A stretch of DNA of 13,150 nucleotides from DASWIG01 sp965371445 (GTDB taxonomy: Bacteria > Acidobacteriota > Thermoanaerobaculia > Multivoradales > J023). The notes below the pieces were generated by a model. The model worked only from the letters and a program-made list of their open reading frames with translations, had not been told where the DNA came from and did no database searches. A program made the translations under genes and the position numbers. How positions within the stretch are numbered: the stretch's first letter is position 1; each line of letters opens with the position of its first letter. The stretch spans positions 1 through 13,150 of the forward strand of contig CBDUYN010000238.1 in the NCBI GenBank assembly GCA_965371445.1, given 5' to 3'. Positions 6,424 to 13,150 of the stretch are shown here, piece after piece.

Positions 6424-7347
6424 CAGATCCTGTGGGCGCTCTTCCTCGCCTGGAACGGCTACCTCATGTCGCGCGGCGCCTGGTTCTACCGCAGCGTCGA
6501 CACCTCGGTGGGGACCCAGGTCTCGTGGTTCAACTCGGAGTTCCAGACAGCGTTCGTGACGGCGCTGATCGGTTTCATCTTCGTCGGCTTTTTCGTCGCT
6601 CTGGCGACGGGGATGCCGCTGGTACGCGACTTCCAGCACCGCGTGGGGGAGCTCCTTCACTCGACGCCGCTTCGGATCTCCGCATACGTCTGGGGGAAGT
6701 TCGCCGCGTCGCTCGCCGGTGTCCTGGCGGTGATCGCGGTCCTCGTCGTCTCGGCCATGGCTTTCAGCCACTTCCTGCCGGACCCGGGGAGCGCCGACGC
6801 CTACGGACCGTTCCAGCTGCGCAGCTACGTGATGCCGGCCCTCGTCTTCCTGCTGCCGGGGATGGTCTTCCTGGCGGGGGTGGTCCGAGCGCTCCAGCTC
6901 ACCGATCCTTCGGGCTTTCGCTGGCTCAAGCAGAACTGGCTCATGGTCGACCGCGGCATCAGCTTCTACAACACGGAGCCGATCCCCTACGAAGCGGGCT
7001 TTCTCGCCAGCCGCGCGACGTTCGCGGCGGTGCTCCTCGGCATAGCCCGTCAGGGTACGGCACCCATCGAGCTGAAGCCCTTCCTCATCGTCTGGGGGCT
7101 CCTCTTCACGCCGACCTTCCTCTTCTGGATGAGCTTCGTCACCGCGGCCTACGCCTTGACGAACAGCCGTTACGCCACCTGGGGCGCGGCCCTCGTCTTG
7201 ATCGCGGCGACGGCTTACCTCCTGATCGAAGGCGAGATGACGTGGCTGACGAACTGGCCGCTCCTGACCCTCCTTTCCTGGAGCGACATCTCGGTTTTTG
7301 AGCTCGACAGGAAGGCGCTCATCCTGAACCGGGTCCTTTACCTCGGC
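6424..7347 (+). pseudogene. ABC-2 permease part of a damaged permease/M1-peptidase fusion gene
   Basis: The frame from 6424 to about 7347 encodes about 308 residues with strongly hydrophobic segments: FVTALIGFIFVGFFVALATG, FAASLAGVLAVIAVLVVSA, YVMPALVFLLPGMVFLAGV, FLIVWGLLFTPTFLFWMSF and WGAALVLIAATAYLLI. The stretch VRDFQHRVGELLHSTPLRISAY is typical of ABC-2 permeases next to M1 peptidases. The frame begins directly after an in-frame TAG (6421) with QILWALFLAWNGYL, which looks like the end of a first membrane helix, so the true N-terminus is missing. The first ATG (6466) has no ribosome site. After YLG (7347) the frame runs into unrelated sequence until 7800, while the homology continues one frame over. 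Junctions near RALQLTDPSGFRWL and IARQGTAPIELKPF look like internal in-frame deletions compared with my memory of the family. No ATPase gene is adjacent. Confidence 0.68.
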
Positions 7348-7477
7348 GATTCCCCTGGTTGCGGGCTTCGCCCTACGGAGCGAGGTCCACTCGAGCTTCC
7401 AGGGCGACACGGCTCGGGAGCAGGCCGAGCGCTACTGGCGGCAAAACCTTGCCACCTGGGGCGCCTCCGCCGAGGCG

Positions 7478-9175
7478 TTGCTGCCCGAGCTCGTCCACGC
7501 CGAGCTCGACATGGAGCTTGTGCCCGCCGAGCGGCGCGTCGAAAGCGAGGGCTTCTACGACCTCAGGAACGACACGGCGGAGGCGTTGCCGTGGATGCCG
7601 GTCTCCGGCGGCCTTTTCTGGGAAGACGTCTCCTGGACCTTGGACGGCGAGCCCTTCGAGCCCGAGGACCGCTCCGGCCTCTACCTCTTCCGCTTCACCG
7701 AGCCCCTGCCGCCCGGTGGTACCGTACGGCTCGGTTTTCGCTACAAGTCGGTGATGCCCAAGGGCTCGACGCGAAACGGTCTGCCGCCGGGGACTTTTGA
7801 GTTCATCCTCCCCTCGGGCCTCGCGGCCACCGGACGCAATCCCGACTTCGTCCCCGTCGTGGGTTTCTTACCGGACGTCGGAGTCGACGAGGACAATCGC
7901 TACGAGCCGCGGCTTCATCCGCGGAACTTTCACGAAGGTTTAACCCGCGGCGACCTCGACCGCTCGCCCTTTACGCATTTGTTGCGCATCACGGCACCAG
8001 CTGATTTCACGGTCAACTCGACGGGTATCCTCGCCGGCGTCGAGGAGCGGGGCGAGCGGCGTACCTGGACCTGGGAGTCCGACTACCCGGTACGCGTCTT
8101 CAACGTGATCGCCGGCCGCTGGGATGTCAAGCGCGGCGAGGGGACCGCCGTTTTCTATCACCCGGACCATGCCTACAACGTCGACACGATGCTCGAGGCT
8201 TTAGACGGCGCCCGCCGTCATTTCAGCGAGTGGTATCACCCCTATCCGTGGCAGGAGCTGCGGCTCTCGGAGTTCCCATCGGTCACCATCTACGCCCGCG
8301 GCAACGCCACCAACATCTTCTTCTCCGAGGGTGTCGGTTTTCTGACCCTCTCGACACCGTCTTTCGGCGTCGACCTGGCGTTCATGGTCGCGGCGCACGA
8401 GGCGGCCCACAGCTGGTGGGGACATGTCGTCTCGAACGGCGAAGGTCCCGGCGGTGTCGTCCTTTCCGAAGGCGGCGCGGAATTCGCGACGCTGATGCTG
8501 ATGGACGAGCTCCGGGGTCCTTTCGAGCGCCAGGCTTTTGCCCGGCAAAGCGAGCGCATCTACGGCGAGAACCGCCAGCCGTCGAGCGAGCGGCCGCTCG
8601 CGGAGACCACGCGCTTTCGTCCGGGCGACGGCACGGTGATCTACAACAAGGGCGGCTGGGTCTTCTGGATGCTGATGCACCACATGGGACGCGACGCGTT
8701 TCTCGACGGAGTCCGCGACTACTTCCGCACCTATCACCATAGCGAAGACCACCCGGTGATCCAGGATTTCGTCGCGGCCCTGCGTCCCTACGCTCCGGAC
8801 CTTGCCGCCTACGAGGGCTTCACCGAGCCATGGTTTTTCGGTACCGACGTCCCGGAGTACCGGGTGGCGAGCGCGTCCAAGCGGCCGGTCGAGCCGGAGT
8901 GCGACGAGTGCGAGTGGGACGTCGAGGTGGAGGTCCGAAACGCCGGCACGGGCACGATGCCGGTCGAGGTGGCGGCGACCCTCGGGCGGCGCTTCGGGCG
9001 CGACGGCACCGTCTCGCCGGAGTACAAAGACTGCCGGGGGACGCTCACGCTCGGCGCCGGCGAGAGCGGCGAGCTTCAGCTGCGCTGCGGTTTCGAGCCC
9101 GAGCGCATCGTCGTCGACCCCGATGTCATGGTGCTTCAGCTCCAGCGCCAGGCGGCGTCGGTGCGGTTGCGTTAG
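7478..9175 (+). CDS. M1-family zinc metallopeptidase domain (3' part of frameshifted permease fusion)
   Basis: The open frame gives 565 residues from TTG 7478. In the same frame coding similarity reaches back to about 7346 (AIPLVAGFALRSEVHSSFQG), the last membrane helix of the permease part, so this is the downstream half of one original gene and 7478 is only the first possible start. It has no ribosome site or signal peptide. The M1 active site is intact: HEAAH at 307-311 and E331 in VVLSEGGAEF. The spacing of 19 residues is one more than in classical M1 enzymes, but I recall it from permease-linked members. Substrate-side motifs include LRLSEFPSVTIYARGNATNI and FFSEGVGFL. A beta-rich C-terminal part (about 470-565) contains CDECEWDVEVEVRNAG. 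In intact fusions the peptidase is membrane-bound and faces outside. Detached by the frameshift it may not be exported, so function is doubtful even though the catalytic residues remain. Confidence 0.75.
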   Translation: MLPELVHAELDMELVPAERRVESEGFYDLRNDTAEALPWMPVSGGLFWEDVSWTLDGEPFEPEDRSGLYLFRFTEPLPPGGTVRLGFRYKSVMPKGSTRNGLPPGTFEFILPSGLAATGRNPDFVPVVGFLPDVGVDEDNRYEPRLHPRNFHEGLTRGDLDRSPFTHLLRITAPADFTVNSTGILAGVEERGERRTWTWESDYPVRVFNVIAGRWDVKRGEGTAVFYHPDHAYNVDTMLEALDGARRHFSEWYHPYPWQELRLSEFPSVTIYARGNATNIFFSEGVGFLTLSTPSFGVDLAFMVAAHEAAHSWWGHVVSNGEGPGGVVLSEGGAEFATLMLMDELRGPFERQAFARQSERIYGENRQPSSERPLAETTRFRPGDGTVIYNKGGWVFWMLMHHMGRDAFLDGVRDYFRTYHHSEDHPVIQDFVAALRPYAPDLAAYEGFTEPWFFGTDVPEYRVASASKRPVEPECDECEWDVEVEVRNAGTGTMPVEVAATLGRRFGRDGTVSPEYKDCRGTLTLGAGESGELQLRCGFEPERIVVDPDVMVLQLQRQAASVRLR

Positions 9176-9281
9176 CCGATCGGAATCCGCCGCTTGGGCC
9201 ATGGTGAGGTCTCCTGCGGGAAGTCCTTGAGCGAGGGGATCGTAGCGTATCGCGGCGCCGCAGGCGACTTTTGCCGCCCGG

Positions 9282-9295
9282 GGCTCCCAGGAGCC
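9282..9295. promoter_or_regulatory. Palindrome in the -35 region of the tRNA promoter
   Basis: GGCTCC (9282-9287) and GGAGCC (9290-9295) are 6-bp arms around CA. The palindrome covers the place where a -35 box would lie for the TATAAT at 9306. It could be an operator or chance in GC-rich DNA. Confidence 0.25.
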
Positions 9296-9305
9296 GCGTC
9301 CTGTG

Positions 9306-9311
9306 TATAAT
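9306..9311 (+). promoter_or_regulatory. Consensus -10 box for tRNA-Arg
   Basis: A perfect TATAAT lies 12 bp before the tRNA. Transcription would start near 9318, giving a 5' leader of only about six bases. No clear -35 hexamer is seen at 16-18 bp. Confidence 0.7.
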
Positions 9312-9323
9312 CGCCCCTCCTGT

Positions 9324-9400
9324 GCGGCTGTAGCTCAGGTGGATAGAGCAGGAGTTTCCTAAACTCAAGGTCGGGGGTTCGAGTCCCTCCAGCCGCACCA
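9324..9400 (+). tRNA. tRNA-Arg (anticodon CCT)
   Basis: The full cloverleaf can be traced. The acceptor stem GCGGCTG (9324-9330) pairs perfectly with CAGCCGC (9390-9396). The D stem is GCTC/GAGC (9333-9336, 9346-9349). The anticodon loop TTCCTAA (9356-9362) has CCT at 9358-9360. The anticodon stem has one G-A mismatch at its outer end. The T arm is GGGGG-TTCGAGT-CCCTC with one G-T pair. The discriminator is A and the CCA end is encoded in the DNA. It reads AGG codons, rare in GC-rich genomes of this kind. Confidence 0.96.
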
Positions 9401-9424
9401 CCAGAACCCCGGCAAAAAGTACAG

Positions 9425-9443
9425 GCCATCGCCCGCCGATGGC
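9425..9443 (+). other. Hairpin between tRNA-Arg and the TPR gene
   Basis: GCCATCG (9425-9431) pairs perfectly with CGATGGC (9437-9443) around CCCGC. There is no T-run after it. It lies 25 nt past the tRNA and 24 nt before the next ATG. It may slow or end tRNA transcription or guide 3' processing, or lie in the 5' leader of the next gene. Confidence 0.4.
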
Positions 9444-9467
9444 GATCTCCAAGGGAGTAGGACCGAC

Positions 9468-10184
9468 ATGAGCAAACGACTGACGCGCAAACAGATCAAG
9501 GAGGACATCCGGCACGACGATCTCCAGACGGCCGTGACCTCGACCGTCGACAACATCGCGAGCCACCGAAAGCTCGTGATCTGGAGCGTGGCCGGCGTCC
9601 TGACGGCGGCCGTCGCCATCTCGGTCGCGGTCGCCTGGAAGCGGAACCGCGACGAGACGTCGAGCCTGGCTCTCGCCAAGGCGATCGAGATCTACAACGC
9701 GCCGATCGTCGAGACCGACGCCAAGCCCGACGATCCCAAGAGCCCGAGCTTCGCGAGCGAAGAGGAGCGTGTGGCGCGGTCCCGCGAGGCCTTCTCCGAG
9801 ATTTCGGGTGGGGCGGCGGGCGACGTGGCAAGCCTCTATCTGGCCGAGGTGGCGCTCAAAGAGGGCGACACGGAGAGCGCCCGGGCCGCCTGGGAGGCGT
9901 TCCTCGACGACCACTCCGGCGACGCCCTCGCCATCTCGGTACGCCGCAACCTGATCCGCCTCGACCGCGACCAGGGCAAGGGCGAAGAGGTCGTCGAGCA
10001 GCTCCAGGCCGAGCTGGAGTCCGAGGAGAAGAGCCTGCCGGAAGACCTCCTCCTCTACGAGCTGGCCGAAACCTTGGAGGCCCTCGACCGCGGCGACGAG
10101 GCGAACACCTACTACCAGCGGATCCTCGACGACTACCCGTCGTCGTCGTTCGCCGTCAAGGCGCGCCAGAAGACCTCGACCTGA
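9468..10184 (+). CDS. Single-pass membrane protein with TPR-like repeats (YfgM-like)
   Basis: This 238-residue protein starts MSKRLTRKQIKEDIRHDDLQ, and GGGAGTAGG lies just upstream of the ATG. A basic and charged N-terminal segment of about 35 residues is followed by one membrane helix at 36-57 (KLVIWSVAGVLTAAVAISVAVAW). The rest would lie in the periplasm. It contains helical pairs such as ASLYLAEVALKEGDTESARAAWEAFL (about 120-146), DALAISVRRNLIRL and LLYELAETLEALDRGDEANTYYQRIL, the pattern of tetratricopeptide repeats. The layout of a short cytoplasmic tail, one helix and C-terminal TPRs is that of YfgM/ancillary SecYEG-translocon proteins, and the opening QIKEDIRHDD is common in such proteins of Acidobacteria-like genomes as I recall. 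The exact role is unknown. It probably acts in protein-protein contacts at the inner membrane. It is 19 bp from the phosphorylase gene, suggesting co-transcription. Confidence 0.78.
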   Translation: MSKRLTRKQIKEDIRHDDLQTAVTSTVDNIASHRKLVIWSVAGVLTAAVAISVAVAWKRNRDETSSLALAKAIEIYNAPIVETDAKPDDPKSPSFASEEERVARSREAFSEISGGAAGDVASLYLAEVALKEGDTESARAAWEAFLDDHSGDALAISVRRNLIRLDRDQGKGEEVVEQLQAELESEEKSLPEDLLLYELAETLEALDRGDEANTYYQRILDDYPSSSFAVKARQKTST

Positions 10185-10203
10185 TCCTCCCTGCGGACAG
10201 CAC

Positions 10204-11535
10204 ATGGATCCCACGACCTATCGCATTCTGGAGGCCAAACGCCACGGCGAGTCGCTCTCGGCCGACGACGTGCGCACCGTGGTGGAGGGTGCCGCGACCG
10301 GAGCCTGGGGCGACGCCGAGCTCGGCGCTTTTCTGATGGCCGCCGCGATCCATGGGCTCGACGAGGACGAGACCCGCCAGCTGACGCTCTCGATGCTTGA
10401 GTCGGGCGAGCTCTGGCGTCTCTCCGAAGACTTCCCGAACCTCGGCGACAAGCACTCGACGGGAGGCGTGGGCGACAAGGTCTCGCTCGTCCTGGCGCCG
10501 CTGATGGCCGCTTGCGGCCGGCCCGTCGTCATGTTGACCGGCCGCGGCCTCGGCCACACCGGCGGTACGGCCGACAAGCTCGAGGCGATCCCGGGGCTCA
10601 GGATGGGGCTCGACCGTGAGCTCTGCTGCCGTGCCCTGGAGCTGTCGGGAATGGCGATCGGTATGGCGACGGATCAGATCGCGCCGGCCGACCGGCGGCT
10701 CTACGCCCTACGCGACCGCACCGCCACCGTGGCTTCTCTGCCCCTCATTGCCGGCAGCATCCTATCGAAAAAGCTGGCCACCGGCGCCTCGGCCATCGTC
10801 TTCGACGTCAAGACGGGCAACGGCGCGTTCCTGCCGGAAGTAGACCGCGCCGCGAAACTTGCTCACATGCTGGTCTCGACCAGCGAGGCCCTGGGCTTGA
10901 AGGCCCGGGCCCTCGTGACCGACATGAGCCAGCCCCTGGGACGCTGGGTGGGCCACACCGCCGAGGTCCGGGAAACGCTCGAATGCCTCGAAGGCAAGGG
11001 GCCCAAGGACCTGATGGAGGTCGTCCTGGCGCTCTCGGAGGAGCTTTCGGAGCTGAGCGGCGAACGGTTGGAGCGCGTCGTCCTGGAGGAGGCGATCTCA
11101 AGCGGCACGGCGCGGGAGATCTTCGACCGCTGGGCCGCCATCCAGGGCGCGGACCCGGAATGGCTGCACGCTCCCGAGTGTCCTCTCGCGCCCCACGAGG
11201 TCGTGATCCGGGCCGAACGCGGGGGGCAGCTCGCACAGGTCTACACCCGGAGCCTGGGAGAGCTCCTGGCCAGAGCCGGCGGCGGACGGTTGACCGCCGA
11301 AGCGAAGATCGACCATGAGGTCGCCTTCCAAGTCGAGCGCTCGATCGGCGACGAGGTCAACGAGGGCGAGGAGCTCGCCAGGGCTTTTCTGCGCCGCGCC
11401 GACGCGACCCTCGAGAGCGACCTCCAGGCGTGTTTCTCGATCGCCGACCGGGCCGATCCGGTGCCGCTTCTCCGCGGCCGTATCCGGAGCCCCGGCGTCG
11501 AGGGGGTCTCGCCGGAAGAGCCCTTCTGGTTCTAG
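10204..11535 (+). CDS. deoA: Thymidine / pyrimidine-nucleoside phosphorylase
   Basis: This 443-residue cytoplasmic enzyme splits thymidine, deoxyuridine or uridine with phosphate to give the base and (deoxy)ribose-1-phosphate in nucleoside salvage. The length is normal for the family (430-445). The phosphate loop KHSTGG is at 83-88. The family signature GRGLGHTGGTADKLE is at 113-127. Pyrimidine-binding residues are present: R170 (YALRD), S185 and K189 (GSILSKK). The glycine-rich VKTGNGAF follows, and the C-terminal alpha/beta domain ends at FWF. Thymidine-specific DeoA and broader Pdp cannot be told apart reliably here; no cdd, deoC or deoB lies next to it to help. The ATG at 10204 has only a weak ribosome site (GCGGACAG), so translation may depend on the upstream gene. 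All catalytic residues are intact. Confidence 0.94.
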   Translation: MDPTTYRILEAKRHGESLSADDVRTVVEGAATGAWGDAELGAFLMAAAIHGLDEDETRQLTLSMLESGELWRLSEDFPNLGDKHSTGGVGDKVSLVLAPLMAACGRPVVMLTGRGLGHTGGTADKLEAIPGLRMGLDRELCCRALELSGMAIGMATDQIAPADRRLYALRDRTATVASLPLIAGSILSKKLATGASAIVFDVKTGNGAFLPEVDRAAKLAHMLVSTSEALGLKARALVTDMSQPLGRWVGHTAEVRETLECLEGKGPKDLMEVVLALSEELSELSGERLERVVLEEAISSGTAREIFDRWAAIQGADPEWLHAPECPLAPHEVVIRAERGGQLAQVYTRSLGELLARAGGGRLTAEAKIDHEVAFQVERSIGDEVNEGEELARAFLRRADATLESDLQACFSIADRADPVPLLRGRIRSPGVEGVSPEEPFWF

Positions 11536-11536
11536 C

Positions 11537-11550
11537 GAGGCGGACGCCTC
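11537..11550 (+). terminator. Hairpin just after the deoA stop codon
   Basis: GAGGCG (11537-11542) faces CGCCTC (11545-11550), giving at least five base pairs with a small loop, two bases past the TAG. No T-run follows, so it is a weak candidate only. Confidence 0.3.
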
Positions 11551-11601
11551 TCCGTGGGCGCTCGGCTGGGGAGAATGGCGACGGAGGCTTCGCGGCGCCG
11601 T

Positions 11602-11820
11602 CTACCGACCTTCGCGAGTTGCTCTTAGTGCCAGGTCCAGGAAGGCCTCTGCCTGTCGACGACCTACCGTGGGAAAGCCGTCGAGGAAGTCGTCGAGCCG
11701 ATCCCCGGCCCTCAAGTGGTTGATCAGGCTCTCAACTGGCACACGAGTGCCGGCAAAGACGAGCGTTCCGCTCATCACCTTGTCGCTGCGTGAGATGATC
11801 TCTTCGCGCTTCATCGTCAT
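11602..11820 (-). CDS. DUF433 antitoxin-like protein without a toxin partner
   Basis: This 72-residue protein has the DUF433 pattern: VMSGTLVFAGTRVPVESLINHL, then AGDRLDDFLDGFPTV and a final helix RRQAEAFLDLALRA. DUF433 proteins have a small winged-helix-like fold and normally act as antitoxins or DNA-binding partners of a DUF5615 PIN-like toxin encoded directly downstream. Here the stop at 11602 is followed by only 66 bp before the convergent phosphorylase gene, and no DUF5615 reading frame is present, so the gene is an orphan. Two starts are possible, 11820 and 11814 (MKREEI); AGAGG lies three or nine bases upstream respectively, and both are plausible. It is complete in length. Its 5' side abuts the broken end of the SUMF1-like fragment at 11858, so it may have arrived by a rearrangement. 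Confidence 0.8.
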   Translation of the reverse strand: MTMKREEIISRSDKVMSGTLVFAGTRVPVESLINHLRAGDRLDDFLDGFPTVGRRQAEAFLDLALRATREGR

Positions 11821-11857
11821 CGCCCTCTGCGTCGGTCATTGCGTCGGCCAGCACACC

Positions 11858-12265
11858 TATGCGGCCTGGTTGGGCGGCCGGCTTCCGACCGAAGCGGAGT
11901 GGGAATACGCGGCGCGGGCCAACTGTCCGCAGCCCTATTGCCGGCGCGACGGCAGCCCCGCCGTCGTCGAGGAGGTCGCCTGGATATGGACAAATGCACG
12001 CTCGCCGCGTCCGGTCATGCAGCTCGAGCCGAACCCATGGGGCCTCTTCGACATGCTCGGCAATGTCCTCGAGTGGACGGCCGACGGCAATCCGGAGTCG
12101 ACCGTGGGCGATCCGTGGGTCGCCGCTAGCGGCGGCAGGCGCGTTGCTCGCGGGGGTAGCTTCATGAGCGTTGCGGGCGAGGCACACATCGCGTTCCGTT
12201 ACAGGGGCCCCCTGGTCGCCAAGAGCGTAGCCCTGGGTTTCCGGGTCGTTCTCCCGGCCGCCTGA
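11858..12265 (+). pseudogene. SUMF1/FGE-sulfatase-like C-terminal fragment, copy 1
   Basis: The frame reads YAAWLGGRLPTEAEWEYAAR, then the CRRDG segment, PNPWGLFDMLGNVLEWTAD, RVARGGS and LGFRVVLPAA to the stop at 12263-12265. These are hallmark motifs of the SUMF1 (formylglycine-generating-enzyme-like, C-type-lectin-fold) family. Intact domains are about 220-260 residues; only about the last 135 are present. The upstream sequence is the opposite strand of the DUF433 gene and its control region, with no start codon or ribosome site for this frame, so the N-terminal half is lost. The active-site cysteines of true formylglycine-generating enzymes are absent from the RGGS segment, so it was not a sulfatase activator. 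A second copy (12346-13150) lies in convergent orientation. Confidence 0.75.
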
Positions 12266-12748
12266 GAGGAACCTTCGACACCCTTCGAGCCCTAACCCTC
12301 GCCCCGGCCACGGACTGTGCCACGGCCATGAACGGCTCTACCTGGTCAATGATCAAGGATCAAGAGCTCGGGGCGGCCGGGGAGAACGACCCGGAAACCC
12401 AGGACCATGCTCATGAAGTCCGGGATGTTCCAGCTACGGCGTGCCACGCGCACCCAGTCCGCATCATTTTTTCTGACGCTGCCCCCGCGAAACACGCGCC
12501 AGCCGCCGCTGGAGGCCCACGGATCGACCTCGGACGTCGCCGGATACTCGGCGTTGGGGTCGGCCGTCCACTCCAGGACATTGCCGAGCATGTCGAAGAG
12601 GCCCCACGGGTTGGGCTCGAGCTGCATGACCGGGTGCGCCATCCCGGGTGAATTCCTGTCGATCCAGGCGACGTCGTTGACGTCACCTGCACTGCCGTCT
12701 CGCCGACAGTACGGGTGAGGACAGCCCGCGCGCGCCGCGGTCACCTCG
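11919..12748. repeat. Diverged inverted duplication of the SUMF1-like 3' region
   Basis: The 3' part of copy 1 (about 11919-12262, plus strand) is repeated in inverted form at about 12748-12370. A 69-nt block (12017-12085 against 12627-12559 reversed) differs at only three positions. The final 23 nt of the shared region (12233-12255 against 12402-12380 reversed) are identical. Between the RGGS codons and that tail there is almost no similarity. The 80 bp between the two stop codons (12266-12345) contains no gene. Confidence 0.75.
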
Positions 12749-13150
12749 TGGCGCAGCATCCGGAAGGCCGACAGCGTCACTTCGTGCTGCGGCCGCTCGG
12801 AATAGGACCCCTCGCTCTCCGGGCTCCCCATCAGGAAGGTCCCCGCGGGGACGTCGACCCAATCCGGGTCGCTGGGCGCCGGTGACTCTGGCGGCGGACG
12901 GCGGTGCCAAAGTCGGCCGAGAACGTCTTGCCGGAGCGCCGGCGCCTTGTCGGCCAAGCTCGTAATGATGCGCCGTCACGAGGTCGAGCGCCCACACCAC
13001 GGAGGCCACGCGAACCGGATCCTCCGGTTCTTCCTCCAGCCACGGCTCCATGAGCTCGACGACCCGTAACACGGCGGGACCGCGCTCGTCTTCAGGGTCG
13101 GGATAGAGCTGCGGCGCGCGCACCGTAGGGTCCGGTGGTATCAAGGATGC
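12346..13150 (-). pseudogene. SUMF1-like protein, copy 2, with frameshift and internal deletion; runs off the window
   Basis: Reading from the window edge, the frame is open: PDPEDERGPAVLRVVELMEPW, then PEDPVRVASVVWALDLVTAHHYEL. This is a charged helical region I do not recognise. Near 12957 one extra base (a T in GAGCTTGGCC) shifts the frame, and the sense continues as ADKAPALRQDVLGRLW. It is followed by the SUMF1 start WVDVPAGTFLMGSPESEG, SERPQHEVTLSAFRMLRHEVT. At about 12739 HEVTA joins directly to ARAGCPHPYCRRDG, so the middle of the domain (the part with GGRLPTEAEWEYAA seen in copy 1) is deleted. The end is intact: PNPWGLFDMLGNVLEWTAD, WRVFRGGS, LGFRVVLPGR. No active-site cysteines lie after RGGS. 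With a frameshift and a deletion it is probably non-functional. The true start lies beyond 13150. Confidence 0.72.

Noticed and set aside
7340..7360. Programmed ribosomal frameshift joining permease and peptidase
   Set aside because: No slippery heptamer or obvious downstream structure is seen at 7340-7355, and the gene also lacks its 5' end, so mutation is the simpler explanation.
9160..9220. Minus-strand ATG at 9202 with a good AGGAG ribosome-site match (MAQAADSDR...)
   Set aside because: The frame runs antisense through the M1 peptidase coding region and has no recognisable protein features. At most it is the relic of a start whose gene was lost.
9172..9679. Minus-strand reading frames with GTRTPDLEFRKLLLYPPELQP and WCGWRDSNPRP
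   Set aside because: These are the well-known false proteins produced by translating the antisense of a tRNA (here tRNA-Arg 9324-9400). They overlap the tRNA and the TPR gene and are not genes.
11315..11857. Upstream part of the open frame that ends in the SUMF1-like fragment
   Set aside because: It is out of frame with deoA and antisense to the DUF433 gene, and its composition is Arg/Ser-rich. Only the part from about 11858 is real homology.
1..13150. Search for CRISPR arrays, insertion sequences, phage genes, rRNA or a known defence operon
   Set aside because: No regularly spaced direct repeats, transposase, integrase, capsid, nuclease-helicase or other defence gene motifs were found in any frame.

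Overview
The window is about 13 kb of very GC-rich bacterial DNA, with G or C in most third codon positions and genes separated by short gaps. Several families point to a Gram-negative-type, Acidobacteriota-like genome: a SPOR-SpoIID lipoprotein, an ABC-permease/M1-peptidase fusion of the type I recall from Acidobacteria and Myxobacteria, SUMF1-like proteins, an ABATE/CGNR regulator and a DUF433 antitoxin. This assignment is an inference from gene types only. No rRNA or other decisive taxonomic marker is present.

Layout. (1) 1-866 is decayed and repeat-rich. It holds a broken ABATE/CGNR-type regulator (minus strand, two frameshifts, zinc-finger end lost), an inverted repeat at its broken end, and a 165-bp nested palindromic (REP/REPIN-like) element upstream of its start. 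(2) 867-4288: a small zinc-ribbon protein on the minus strand is divergent from a two-gene unit made of a DnaC/IstB-type AAA+ ATPase and a long SPOR-SpoIID cell-wall lipoprotein. (3) 4381-6370: a tandem universal stress protein and a cis-prenyltransferase (undecaprenyl diphosphate synthase type), each with its own promoter-like sequence. (4) 6424-9175: an ABC-2 permease fused to an M1 metallopeptidase, damaged by loss of the 5' end, a frameshift near 7347 and probably internal in-frame deletions. (5) 9306-11535: a tRNA-Arg(CCT) with a consensus -10 box, then a single-pass membrane protein with TPR-like repeats and a thymidine/pyrimidine-nucleoside phosphorylase. (6) 11602-13150 is again accessory: a DUF433 antitoxin-like gene with no toxin next to it, and two convergent, damaged copies of a SUMF1/C-type-lectin-fold protein.

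How the genes fit together. The central block looks like ordinary housekeeping and envelope functions: peptidoglycan processing (SpoIID/SPOR), the lipid carrier for cell-wall precursors (UppS), stress response, a tRNA and nucleoside salvage. Both ends of the window and the permease-peptidase locus show gene decay.

The most unusual signals are two. First, the paired SUMF1-like copies are nearly identical in a core block and in the final 23-nt tail, but share almost nothing in the roughly 72-75 nt just before that tail. That layout recalls the variable region of diversity-generating retroelement target proteins, although no reverse transcriptase or template repeat is in the window. Second, the nested palindrome at 665-827 resembles a REPIN. 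I found no CRISPR array, complete insertion sequence or recognisable novel defence system.
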